Source of the DNA: Pseudomonadota bacterium
GTDB taxonomy: Bacteria; Pseudomonadota; Gammaproteobacteria; Xanthomonadales; Xanthomonadaceae
Assembly: GCA_023439425.1 (NCBI GenBank)
Contig: JAEXNZ010000189.1
Span: forward strand, 1-11,724
Reading direction: 5' to 3'
DNA length: 11,724 nt
This document shows, one piece after another, positions 1 through 6,340 of this stretch. The number at the start of each line of letters is the position of its first letter. The stretch's first letter is position 1. The position numbers were made by a program, and so were the translations under genes. The notes beneath the pieces are model-generated. The model ran no database searches and was not told where the DNA came from. It was given only the letters and a program-made list of their open reading frames with translations.

Positions 1-17
1 CAATCCAGTTCCCCACG

Positions 18-40
18 GTAGCGCCGGCCGTTGGTCGGCC
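18..40 (+). repeat. GTAG-headed REP/SMAG-like palindrome downstream of pyrB
   Basis: GTAG at 18-21 is followed by a hairpin. The arm at 23-29 (GCCGGCC) pairs with 33-39 (GGTCGGC) around a GTT loop, with one G-T wobble. The layout, a GTAG tetranucleotide then a short GC-rich stem, matches the SMAG/REP elements known from Stenotrophomonas; that assignment rests on family knowledge. The element lies 25 bp past the pyrB stop codon, so it may act as an mRNA 3' end structure. The rest of the first 64 bases shows no gene. Confidence 0.6.
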
Positions 41-64
41 CCCCATGAGCATGCCGCGCCCGCA

Positions 65-1015
65 TCAACCCAGCAGCGTCTCCAGCACCGCCATGCGCAC
101 GGCGACGCCGTTGGCGACCTGGCGCAATACCCACGACTGCGGGCCGTCGGCGACTTCGTCAGTGACTTCGACGCCGCGGTTGATCGGGCCCGGGTGCAGC
201 ACGGCGGCATCTTGCCCTGCCCGCTTCAGGCGCTCGGCGGTCAGACCGTACTCGGCGTGGTACTGCTCGATTGACGGCACCAGGCCCTCTTCCATGCGCT
301 CGCGCTGCAGGCGCAGCATCATCAGCGCATCCACGCCTTCCAGCATGGCGTCGAAGTCCTGGCCGACGATGCAGCCCTTGAGCGTTTCATCATCCGGCAG
401 CAGCGACTGCGGACCACACACGCGGATCTCGCCGGCACCGAGCGTGCGCAGGGCATGCAGGTCGGTGCGGGCCACGCGCGAGTGCTTCACGTCGCCGACA
501 ATCAACACCTTCATCTTCGAGAAATCCGCGCCCTTGGCCTGGCGCAGGGTCAGCATGTCGAGCAGGCCCTGGGTGGGGTGCGAGCTGCGGCCGTCGCCGG
601 CATTGATCAGCGCGGTGCCCTCGCCTGCCGCTTGCGACAGCGCGGCCACGGCACCGTCATCGGGGTGACGGACGATAAAGCCGCGCACGCCCATCGCTTC
701 CAGATTCTTCAAGGTGTCGCAGGCAGTTTCGCCCTTGCGCGTGGACGAGGTGGACGCGTCGAAGTTCAGCACGTCCGCGCCCAGCCGCTGCGCGGCCAGC
801 TGGAACGAGCTGCGGGTGCGGGTGGAGGGCTCGAAGAACAGCGTGCACACCGCCGAACCGGCCAGTACCTGGCGCTTGTTGCCGACACGACCCACCGCAG
901 CATCGCGGATCTGGCCGGCACGGTCCAACAGCTGCAACAGGGTTTCGCGGGGCAGACCTTCCAGGGTCAGCAGGTGGCGCAGGCGTCCATCGGAATCGAG
1001 TTGCGTGGCGGTCAT
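65..1015 (-). CDS. pyrB: Aspartate carbamoyltransferase catalytic chain
   Basis: The 316-residue protein catalyses condensation of carbamoyl phosphate with aspartate, the committed step of pyrimidine synthesis, in the cytoplasm. The carbamoyl-phosphate loop FEPSTRTRSSF is at residues 61-71, the second-loop lysine region STRKGET is at 91-97, HPTQ is at 146-149, and the C-terminal HPGPINRG is at 274-281. The length fits bacterial PyrB. The frame is open further upstream, to 1144, but the family begins close to the residues RHLLTLEGL, so I chose the ATG at 1013-1015, which lies 16 nt past the ruvX stop. The upstream Shine-Dalgarno is weak, which suggests coupling to ruvX. No pyrR or regulatory pyrI gene lies in the adjacent sequence. 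In pseudomonads this class of ATCase works with a PyrC-like partner; whether one is needed here cannot be seen. Confidence 0.95.
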   Translation of the reverse strand: MTATQLDSDGRLRHLLTLEGLPRETLLQLLDRAGQIRDAAVGRVGNKRQVLAGSAVCTLFFEPSTRTRSSFQLAAQRLGADVLNFDASTSSTRKGETACDTLKNLEAMGVRGFIVRHPDDGAVAALSQAAGEGTALINAGDGRSSHPTQGLLDMLTLRQAKGADFSKMKVLIVGDVKHSRVARTDLHALRTLGAGEIRVCGPQSLLPDDETLKGCIVGQDFDAMLEGVDALMMLRLQRERMEEGLVPSIEQYHAEYGLTAERLKRAGQDAAVLHPGPINRGVEVTDEVADGPQSWVLRQVANGVAVRMAVLETLLG

Positions 1016-1031
1016 GGCAGGATCTGAGGGG

Positions 1032-1499
1032 TCAGGAAACAGGGGTGGCGTCATCCGGCGCGGACAACCAGCGCTCGATGATGACGGCGGCGGCAACCGC
1101 GTCCAGGGTCGCCGCGTCACGACGACGCTTGCGCCCCTCGGCACGCTCTACCGCAAAGCGGCGCGCGGCTTCAACCGAGCTGGAACGCTCGTCGACCAGC
1201 ACCACCGGCAGTTTGAAACGTTCCCGCAGCTGGCGGGCAAAGCCCTGCGCACGCTTGCGGTTGGGCTGGTCCTGGCCATCCAGGGTGAGCGGGTCGCCCA
1301 CCACCAGGCCATCGGGCCGCCATTCCTTGATCAGGCGCTCCACCGCGCCCCAGTCCGGACCGTTGCCGTGCACGTCGACCACGGCAATGGCGCGGGCGTG
1401 GGTACCGAACGAACTGCCGATGGCGACACCGATGCGTCGCGAGCCGACGTCAAAGCCCAGCACCGTACCGTCACGGCGGATGCTGGCCGGCTCAGACAT
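1032..1499 (-). CDS. ruvX: RuvX/YqgF family RNase-H-fold protein (putative Holliday junction resolvase / pre-16S rRNA nuclease)
   Basis: This 155-residue protein belongs to the YqgF/RuvX family, annotated both as a putative Holliday junction resolvase and as the nuclease finishing the 5' end of 16S rRNA. The first RNase-H strand GFDVGSRRIGVA at 15-26 carries acidic Asp17. VVGDPLTLDG lies at 67-76 and VDERSSS at 102-108. The C-terminal part has Asp128 and Asp133 in LDAVAAAVIIERWL at 132-145. Length is normal for the family. The frame continues upstream to 1706 inside yqgE, but the conserved GFDVG strand near the N-terminus places the start at the ATG at 1497-1499. This start overlaps the yqgE stop by 8 nt (ATGTCTGA), implying translational coupling. 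The junction-resolvase name is historical; the rRNA role is better supported in E. coli. Confidence 0.93.
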   Translation of the reverse strand: MSEPASIRRDGTVLGFDVGSRRIGVAIGSSFGTHARAIAVVDVHGNGPDWGAVERLIKEWRPDGLVVGDPLTLDGQDQPNRKRAQGFARQLRERFKLPVVLVDERSSSVEAARRFAVERAEGRKRRRDAATLDAVAAAVIIERWLSAPDDATPVS

Positions 1500-2058
1500 G
1501 GCCGCTGTACCCGGTGTGGTGGAACAGGTCCACGCCCAGGCGCGCCGCCGCGCCCTGCCAGCGTTCATCCAGCGGCGTGCTGAACAGCAGATCGGCATCG
1601 GCCGGCACCGCCAGCCAGCTGTTTTCAGCCAGCTCGTTTTCCAGCTGACCCGAGCTCCAGCCAGCGCAGCCCAGGGTGACCAGCGCGTTGCGCGGACCCT
1701 CGCCACGGGCCATGGCTTCCAGAATGTCGCGCGAGGTGGTCAGGAACAGGCCTTCGCCGACAGCCAGGCAGGCATCCCACTCACGCGGGTCGTCGTGAAT
1801 GACGAAGCCACGTTCCGGGTGCACGGGCCCGCCATTGAGCACCGGCTGGTCGCGCAGTGCCGCGTTGTCGGTGCTGATTTCCATCTGTGCCAGCACTTCG
1901 CCCAAGGTGTACTCGGAGGGCTGGTTGACCAGCACACCCATGGCCCCGGCTTCGTCATGCTGGCAGATCAGTGCCACGCTGCGCGCAAACGTGGGGTCGG
2001 TCAGCGACGGCAGCGCTACCAGCAGGTGATCGGCAAGGGACGTGGGCAGCTGTGACAT
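1492..2058 (-). CDS. yqgE: YqgE/AlgH family protein (UPF0301)
   Basis: The 188-residue protein is the full length expected for the YqgE/AlgH family. Family blocks are clear: LTDPTFARSVALICQHDEAGAMG at 19-41, GGPVHPERGF at 76-85, and GCAGWSSGQLENELAENSWL at 130-149. AlgH was named for an effect on alginate regulation in Pseudomonas, but its biochemical role is unsettled; it has no signal peptide or membrane segment here. The ATG at 2056-2058 is preceded by a GGAG-type ribosome binding site (AATGGAGCC). It is the first gene of the yqgE-ruvX-pyrB operon and is transcribed away from the membrane-protein cluster. A TAGAAT hexamer lies only 7 nt upstream of the start (2065-2070), too near for an ordinary leader if used as a -10 element. 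Confidence 0.93.
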   Translation of the reverse strand: MSQLPTSLADHLLVALPSLTDPTFARSVALICQHDEAGAMGVLVNQPSEYTLGEVLAQMEISTDNAALRDQPVLNGGPVHPERGFVIHDDPREWDACLAVGEGLFLTTSRDILEAMARGEGPRNALVTLGCAGWSSGQLENELAENSWLAVPADADLLFSTPLDERWQGAAARLGVDLFHHTGYSGHV

Positions 2059-2139
2059 GGCTCCATTCTAACCGCAGGGCTCCAGACAGGGGCGTGAGTC
2101 CTCGGCTAGGATGCTCCCACACCCGCATGGACGCTGATC
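2059..2139. promoter_or_regulatory. Divergent intergenic region between yqgE and the first DUF4153 gene
   Basis: This 81-bp gap must hold the promoters of both the yqgE operon and the membrane-protein cluster unless transcription enters from elsewhere. On the plus strand CAGACA at 2083-2088 and TAGGAT at 2107-2112 are spaced by 18 bp and form a weak sigma-70-like pair, 28 nt ahead of the GTG start. On the minus strand TAGAAT (2070 to 2065) resembles a -10 box but has no good -35 partner and nearly touches the start codon. No obvious inverted repeat is visible. The hexamers are suggestive only. Confidence 0.3.
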
Positions 2140-3951
2140 GTGAACGACGCCACGCCCCCCGCCCTGCCCCTCGCTTCACGTGCCGCCATCGTGCTGATCG
2201 CGCTGCTGCAGGGCCTGGCCCTGTATGCGGTGTTCGCGCTGGACGAAAGCGCCCCGTTCAACGACATCGCCCACCGTTGCCGCTGGATGGCGTGGGTGCT
2301 GACCGTACCCACCGCGCTGGCGCTGACCCTGGTGAACCTGCGCGACCGTCGCATGTGGCTGCATGTGGCGGTGGGCTCGATGGTGGTGCTGCTGCTGGCC
2401 AGCTGGATTGGCTGGAACGTCGGTGGCGACGCCGCTGGGATGGAGCCTAGTGGGCTGCTGGGGCCTTTCTCGATCTGCATGGCGGCCGCGACCTTCATCA
2501 TCCTGCCGTACTGGCAATACCGGTTGCAGCACGGTGATTGGCGCGCACCTTACCCGGCATTGTTTGAACTGGCTTGGCAGAACGCCCTCACCCTGGCCCT
2601 GGCGGCGCTCTTCACCGGGCTGACCTGGATGCTGCTGGGCATGGGCGCAGGCCTGTTCCTGGTGGTGAACATCGACCTGTTCCAGCGGATCCTGACTGCG
2701 CCGGCGGGTATCGCCGTGATCACCGGCACCCTGATGGGCTTCGGCGTGGTGATCGGTCGCACCCAGCACCGCGCCGTCCAGGTGATCCGGCTGGTGCTGT
2801 TCGCGCTGTGCCGTGGCCTGCTGCCGCTGTTGTCGCTGATGGCGGTCGTGTTCCTGCTCTTCCTTCCCATTACCGGTCTGGCCCCGCTCTGGACCACGCC
2901 CTCGGCGGCCAGCCTGCTGATCTGGGTGTCTCTGCTGCTGGTGGTGTTCACCAATGCGGTCTATCAGCATCACGACGGCCAGTCGACCTACCCGCGCTGG
3001 CTGCGGCACCTGGTCGATGCCAGCCTGATGGTGCTGCCCGTCTATGCCGGCCTGGCGCTGTATGCGATGTACCTGCGGATCGCGCAGTACGGCTGGACGC
3101 TGGAGCGCTTCTGGGGCGTGGTGGTGGTGGTGCTGGTGTGCGGCTATGCGGTGGGCTACGCCCTGGCCGTGCTGCGCCGCCGGGGCCGCTGGCTGCAGGG
3201 CATCGAAACCGCCAACCGCTGGATGTGCTGGACCGTACTGGCCACCGCATTGCTGGCCAGTTCGCCGGTGCTGGACGGCACCCGGATCAGCGTGGCCAGC
3301 CAGGTGGCACGACTCCAGGCCGACCCGGCCATGCTGGACAGCAAGGAGCTGATACCCCTGCGCTTCAAGATGGGACGGCGCGGCGTCGAAGCACTCCGCG
3401 AACTCCGGCAGGACCCGCAGGTGTCTCGGGATGCCCGTGCAGTCGACGCCATCAGCAAGGTGCTGGCTCGCGAAACGCGATGGAGTGACGATCAGCCCGG
3501 GAAACCCGCGGATAACACGCTGCGTGATGTGGCCACATTGCAGCGCCAGCTGAGCGTGGCCAAGGGGCTGCCGACACCGTCCCCGGACTGGTGGACCGCC
3601 GTGGTCGAGGGCAGACTCCGCTCTGCCGACTGCCTGCGGGTGGGCCAGGAATGCGTGGTGCTGATGCGCGACCTGGACGGTGACGGCAACGACGATCTGC
3701 TGCTGTGCGAGCTGACCGGCTATGTCGGCGCGCACTGCGTGCTGCACGTCCGCGAGAATGGCCAATGGCGCAACGAAGCGGCGGTGAACTTCCTGGGCCA
3801 GTATGGACGCGGTCATTCAGCCGATGAGGGCAATGCCGCCCTGCGCGCAGGTCAGCTGGAAATCCATGATCAACGCTGGCCGCGCCTGGCCTTGCCGCAT
3901 GGCAAACCGGTGAGCGTGGATGTGATCGTTCCCGAGGAGACCGCGCCATGA
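2140..3951 (+). CDS. DUF4153-type multi-pass membrane protein with soluble C-terminal domain (first of tandem pair)
   Basis: This 603-residue protein has roughly eleven or twelve hydrophobic segments between about residues 14 and 376 (for example 14-34, 48-66, 72-92, 106-124, 147-180, 187-207, 213-245, 256-275, 291-312, 324-345, 360-376). A non-membrane C-terminal part of about 225 residues follows. The segment RIAQYGWTLERFWG (313-326) is reminiscent of DUF4153 proteins, my basis for the family call; function is unknown. The C-terminal part has a calcium-type loop DLDGDGNDD (511-519), as in FG-GAP or EF-hand-like sites, and four cysteines (498, 505, 523, 533), all kept in the next gene. Paired cysteines and such a loop hint at a periplasmic domain, which is inference. 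I chose the GTG at 2140 because the paralogue aligns from the same MND residues; the ribosome binding site is poor. The stop overlaps the next gene by ATGA. Confidence 0.8.
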   Translation: MNDATPPALPLASRAAIVLIALLQGLALYAVFALDESAPFNDIAHRCRWMAWVLTVPTALALTLVNLRDRRMWLHVAVGSMVVLLLASWIGWNVGGDAAGMEPSGLLGPFSICMAAATFIILPYWQYRLQHGDWRAPYPALFELAWQNALTLALAALFTGLTWMLLGMGAGLFLVVNIDLFQRILTAPAGIAVITGTLMGFGVVIGRTQHRAVQVIRLVLFALCRGLLPLLSLMAVVFLLFLPITGLAPLWTTPSAASLLIWVSLLLVVFTNAVYQHHDGQSTYPRWLRHLVDASLMVLPVYAGLALYAMYLRIAQYGWTLERFWGVVVVVLVCGYAVGYALAVLRRRGRWLQGIETANRWMCWTVLATALLASSPVLDGTRISVASQVARLQADPAMLDSKELIPLRFKMGRRGVEALRELRQDPQVSRDARAVDAISKVLARETRWSDDQPGKPADNTLRDVATLQRQLSVAKGLPTPSPDWWTAVVEGRLRSADCLRVGQECVVLMRDLDGDGNDDLLLCELTGYVGAHCVLHVRENGQWRNEAAVNFLGQYGRGHSADEGNAALRAGQLEIHDQRWPRLALPHGKPVSVDVIVPEETAP

Positions 3952-5759
3952 CGCATGCCATGAATGACACCTCGCTTCCCGCCCTGCCGCTGTCCTCGCG
4001 CAGCACCATCGTGCTGATCGCGCTGCTGCAGGGACTGGCGCTGTATGCCGTGCAGCAGGCCGGCGAAGGCTGGCCGTTCCAGGACATCGCCAGTCGCTAC
4101 CGCTGGTATACGTGGGTGCTGACCATTCCCACCGCCGTCGCGCTCACCCTGGTGGACCTGCGCGACCGCCGGCTGTGGCTGCATGCGGCGATCGGCTCAG
4201 CGGTGGTGCTGGCGCTGGCCAGCTGGATTGGCTGGAATCTGGGCGGCGGTGCCACTGGATTGAACGATGGCCCGCTGCACTGGCCGTTCTCGATCAGCAT
4301 GGCCATCGCCGTGTTCGTCACCCTGCCGTGGTGGCAGTTCCGCCTGCAACAGGGTCATTGGCGTGCCACCTATGACGCCTTGTTTGAACGTGCCTGGCAG
4401 AACGGGCTGACCCTGGCGCTGGCGCTGGCCTTTACCGGCCTGACCTGGATGCTGCTGTGGTTATGGGCGGCGTTGTTCCAGCTGGTCGATATCGACTTCT
4501 TCCGCGACCTGTTCCGCGAAGATGCTTTCATCGCACTGGCCACCGGCTGCCTGTTCGGCTTCGGCGTGCTGATCGGCCGCACCCAGCACCGCGCGATCCA
4601 GGTGACCCGGCAGGTGCTGTTCGCGATCTGCCGCGGCCTGTTGCCGCTGCTGTCGTTCATTGCCGTGTTGTTCGTGCTGAGCCTGCCATTTGCCGGGCTG
4701 GAGGCGTTGTGGAAGACCCGTTCGGCGACCTGGCTGCTGGTGATCGTGTCGCTGCTGCTGGTGGCATTCACCAACGCGGTGTACCAGCACGACAGCGAGC
4801 GCGCGGCGTATCCGATGTGGCTGCGCCGGCTGGTGGATGCCAGCCTGCTGGCACTGCCGGTGTATGCGGGGCTGGCGCTGTATGCGATGGGGCTGCGCAT
4901 CGGCCAATACGGCTGGACGCTGGAGCGCTTCTGGGGTGCGCTGGTGGTACTGACCGTGTGTGGCTATGCGGTGGGCTACGCGCTTGCGGTGCTGCGTCGT
5001 CGCGGCCGCTGGCTGCAGCCGATTGAACGGGTGAACCGATGGATGTGCTGGGTGGTGCTGGCGGTGGCCCTGCTGGCCAATTCGCCGCTGCTGGATGGCG
5101 TGCGGATCAGCATTGCCAGCCAGGTGGCGAGGCTGAAGAACGACCCCGCTGTGATCAATGCCAACGATGCCCTTACCCTGCGCTTCGAGCTTGGCCGGCG
5201 TGGCGTGGATGCGCTGCGCGAGCTGCAGCAGGATCCGCTACTGGGCAAGGACGCGCGCGCGGTCAGCGTGATCAAGGATGCGCTGGCACGCGAGACGCGC
5301 TGGAGCGACGGAGCCCTGCTGGATGACGGCCTGCGTGACCTCGCCGCGCTGCAGCGGCATGTGGCGTTGGTGAAGGGTGCCCCCGCCCCGGATGCGGACT
5401 GGTGGGCGGCGGTGCTTGACCGGTCGCTGGCTGACAGCGAGTGCCTGGATGTGGACGAACATTGCGTCGCCCTGCGCCGCGACCTGGACGGCGATGGCAC
5501 CGACGAGATGCTGCTGTGCCGCCTGGAAGACCAGGTCGGGCCGTTCTGTCAGCTGCATGCGCGCAGTCAGGGAAAGTGGCAGGACGCCGGCACCCTCAAT
5601 TTCTACGGGCACAATGGCAAGGCCGATACCGAAGCGGCCAAGGCTGCACTACTGGCGGGCGAACTGAACCTGCAGCGCCCGCGCTGGCCGCAGGTTTCCC
5701 TGGCCAGAGGCACCCCACAAAGCGTGGATGAACCTCCGCGCAAAAAGGAAACACCATGA
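3948..5759 (+). CDS. DUF4153-type multi-pass membrane protein with soluble C-terminal domain (second of tandem pair)
   Basis: A 603-residue paralogue of the preceding gene, aligned end to end; by my count 34 of the first 50 aligned residues match when both are read from MND. It has the same series of hydrophobic segments to about residue 380, then a soluble tail. YGWTLERFWG is at 321-330, the acidic loop DLDGDGTDE at 512-520, and conserved cysteines are at 499, 506, 524 and 534. The ATG at 3948 overlaps the upstream TGA and has GAGGAG at 3934-3939 with an 8-nt spacer, so I favour it over the in-frame ATG at 3960, which matches the paralogue's start better. The extreme C-terminus (EPPRKKETP) is basic and diverges from the first copy. 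The function is unknown. Keeping both copies full length suggests they either form a heteromeric complex or have specialised; the sequence does not say which. Confidence 0.82.
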   Translation: MTHAMNDTSLPALPLSSRSTIVLIALLQGLALYAVQQAGEGWPFQDIASRYRWYTWVLTIPTAVALTLVDLRDRRLWLHAAIGSAVVLALASWIGWNLGGGATGLNDGPLHWPFSISMAIAVFVTLPWWQFRLQQGHWRATYDALFERAWQNGLTLALALAFTGLTWMLLWLWAALFQLVDIDFFRDLFREDAFIALATGCLFGFGVLIGRTQHRAIQVTRQVLFAICRGLLPLLSFIAVLFVLSLPFAGLEALWKTRSATWLLVIVSLLLVAFTNAVYQHDSERAAYPMWLRRLVDASLLALPVYAGLALYAMGLRIGQYGWTLERFWGALVVLTVCGYAVGYALAVLRRRGRWLQPIERVNRWMCWVVLAVALLANSPLLDGVRISIASQVARLKNDPAVINANDALTLRFELGRRGVDALRELQQDPLLGKDARAVSVIKDALARETRWSDGALLDDGLRDLAALQRHVALVKGAPAPDADWWAAVLDRSLADSECLDVDEHCVALRRDLDGDGTDEMLLCRLEDQVGPFCQLHARSQGKWQDAGTLNFYGHNGKADTEAAKAALLAGELNLQRPRWPQVSLARGTPQSVDEPPRKKETP

Positions 5760-6289
5760 GCGGTTACTGCAGCATTGCCCCGGGCCATCCGGTCCACGGC
5801 CACTACCACGACCATGAGTACGGTTTTCCGCAGCGCGACGAGCGTGAGCTGTTCGAACGCCTGATCCTGGAGATCAACCAGGCCGGGCTGAGCTGGGAAA
5901 CCATCCTGAAGAAGCGCGAAGGATTCCGGAAGGCGTACAGCCAGTTCAACGTGGACGCCGTGGCGGCGTATGGGGAACGTGATGTCGAGCGGCTGTTGAA
6001 CGACGCCGGCATCATCCGCAACCGGCTGAAAGTGCACGCGGCCATTCACAACGCGCAGGTGATTCAACAGCTGCGGACCAGCCATGGCTCATTCGCGCAG
6101 TGGCTGGACGCACATCACCCGCGCAGCAAGGCCGACTGGGTGAAGCTGTTCAAGAAGACGTTCCGGTTTACCGGTGGCGAAATCACCGGTGAGTTTCTGA
6201 TGAGCCTGGGCTATCTGCCCGGGGCGCATGCGAAGACGTGCCCGGTGTACAAGCGGTTGCAGGAAATGCGGCCCGACCAACGGGCGTGA
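5756..6289 (+). CDS. tag: DNA-3-methyladenine glycosylase I
   Basis: This 177-residue protein is a Tag-type base-excision enzyme that removes 3-methyladenine from alkylated DNA. The zinc-binding set of the family is complete: Cys5 and His18 near the N-terminus, and His158 and Cys162 in HAKTC. The base-recognition and catalytic region LEINQAGLSWETILKKRE (38-55) includes Glu39 and Trp47, corresponding to Glu38 and Trp46 of E. coli Tag. DAGIIRNRLKVHAAI at 83-97 is the helix-hairpin-helix region. It is about ten residues shorter than E. coli Tag, mostly between residues 115 and 135, and carries FTGGEITGEFLMSLGYLPGAH, a common variant form. The ATG at 5756 overlaps the upstream stop (ATGA) and has AAGGAA at 5745-5750. 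Coupling to two membrane proteins is not explained by its repair function. Confidence 0.95.
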   Translation: MSGYCSIAPGHPVHGHYHDHEYGFPQRDERELFERLILEINQAGLSWETILKKREGFRKAYSQFNVDAVAAYGERDVERLLNDAGIIRNRLKVHAAIHNAQVIQQLRTSHGSFAQWLDAHHPRSKADWVKLFKKTFRFTGGEITGEFLMSLGYLPGAHAKTCPVYKRLQEMRPDQRA

Positions 6290-6290
6290 C

Positions 6291-6309
6291 CTACCGGGAT
6301 TCCCGGTAG
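6291..6309. terminator. Perfect 19-bp inverted repeat after tag, terminator-like
   Basis: CTACCGGGA at 6291-6299 and TCCCGGTAG at 6301-6309 are exact reverse complements around a single T. The repeat begins 1 nt after the tag stop codon, and there is no T-run after it on either strand. It may serve as a bidirectional 3' structure between convergent genes. Its outer ends CTAC and GTAG suggest it is part of the REP-like element beside it, so it may be a repeat rather than a dedicated terminator. Confidence 0.5.
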
Positions 6310-6331
6310 GCGGCCACCGTTGGTGGTCGCC
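6306..6331 (+). repeat. GTAG-headed REP/SMAG-like palindrome between tag and the YitT gene
   Basis: GTAG at 6306-6309 precedes the arm GCGGCCACC (6310-6318), a GTT loop, and GGTGGTCGC (6322-6330). The stem is 9 bp with one G-T wobble. The loop and wobble match those of the element at 18-40 even though the stem sequence differs, which is what one expects of members of one REP subfamily kept by selection on structure. The GTAG is shared with the right arm of the 6291-6309 inverted repeat. Confidence 0.6.
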
Positions 6332-6340
6332 CGCGCGGGC
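6329..6340. repeat. 12-bp perfect palindrome abutting the YitT-family stop codon
   Basis: GCCCGCGCGGGC reads the same on both strands and ends at the base before the stop codon of the minus-strand gene. As RNA it could pair only with a small loop, so it may extend the neighbouring hairpins or simply reflect the high GC of the gap. It is part of a 51-bp convergent intergenic region made almost wholly of palindromes. Confidence 0.4.

Noticed and set aside
45..668. Plus-strand frames opposite pyrB and ruvX, the largest being 1045-2055.
   Set aside because: They are low-complexity Arg, Ser and Ala shadows of well-identified genes on the minus strand.
1016..1144. An N-terminal extension of pyrB to an upstream start at 1144.
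   Set aside because: It would overlap ruvX by more than 100 nt and add residues not found in aspartate carbamoyltransferases. The ATG at 1015 gives a standard-length enzyme.
2176..3816. A 546-codon minus-strand open frame opposite the first membrane-protein gene.
   Set aside because: The translation is rich in His, Gln and Arg, typical of antisense reading of Leu- and Ala-rich membrane codons, and it has no family motif. The plus-strand gene is supported by a full-length paralogue.
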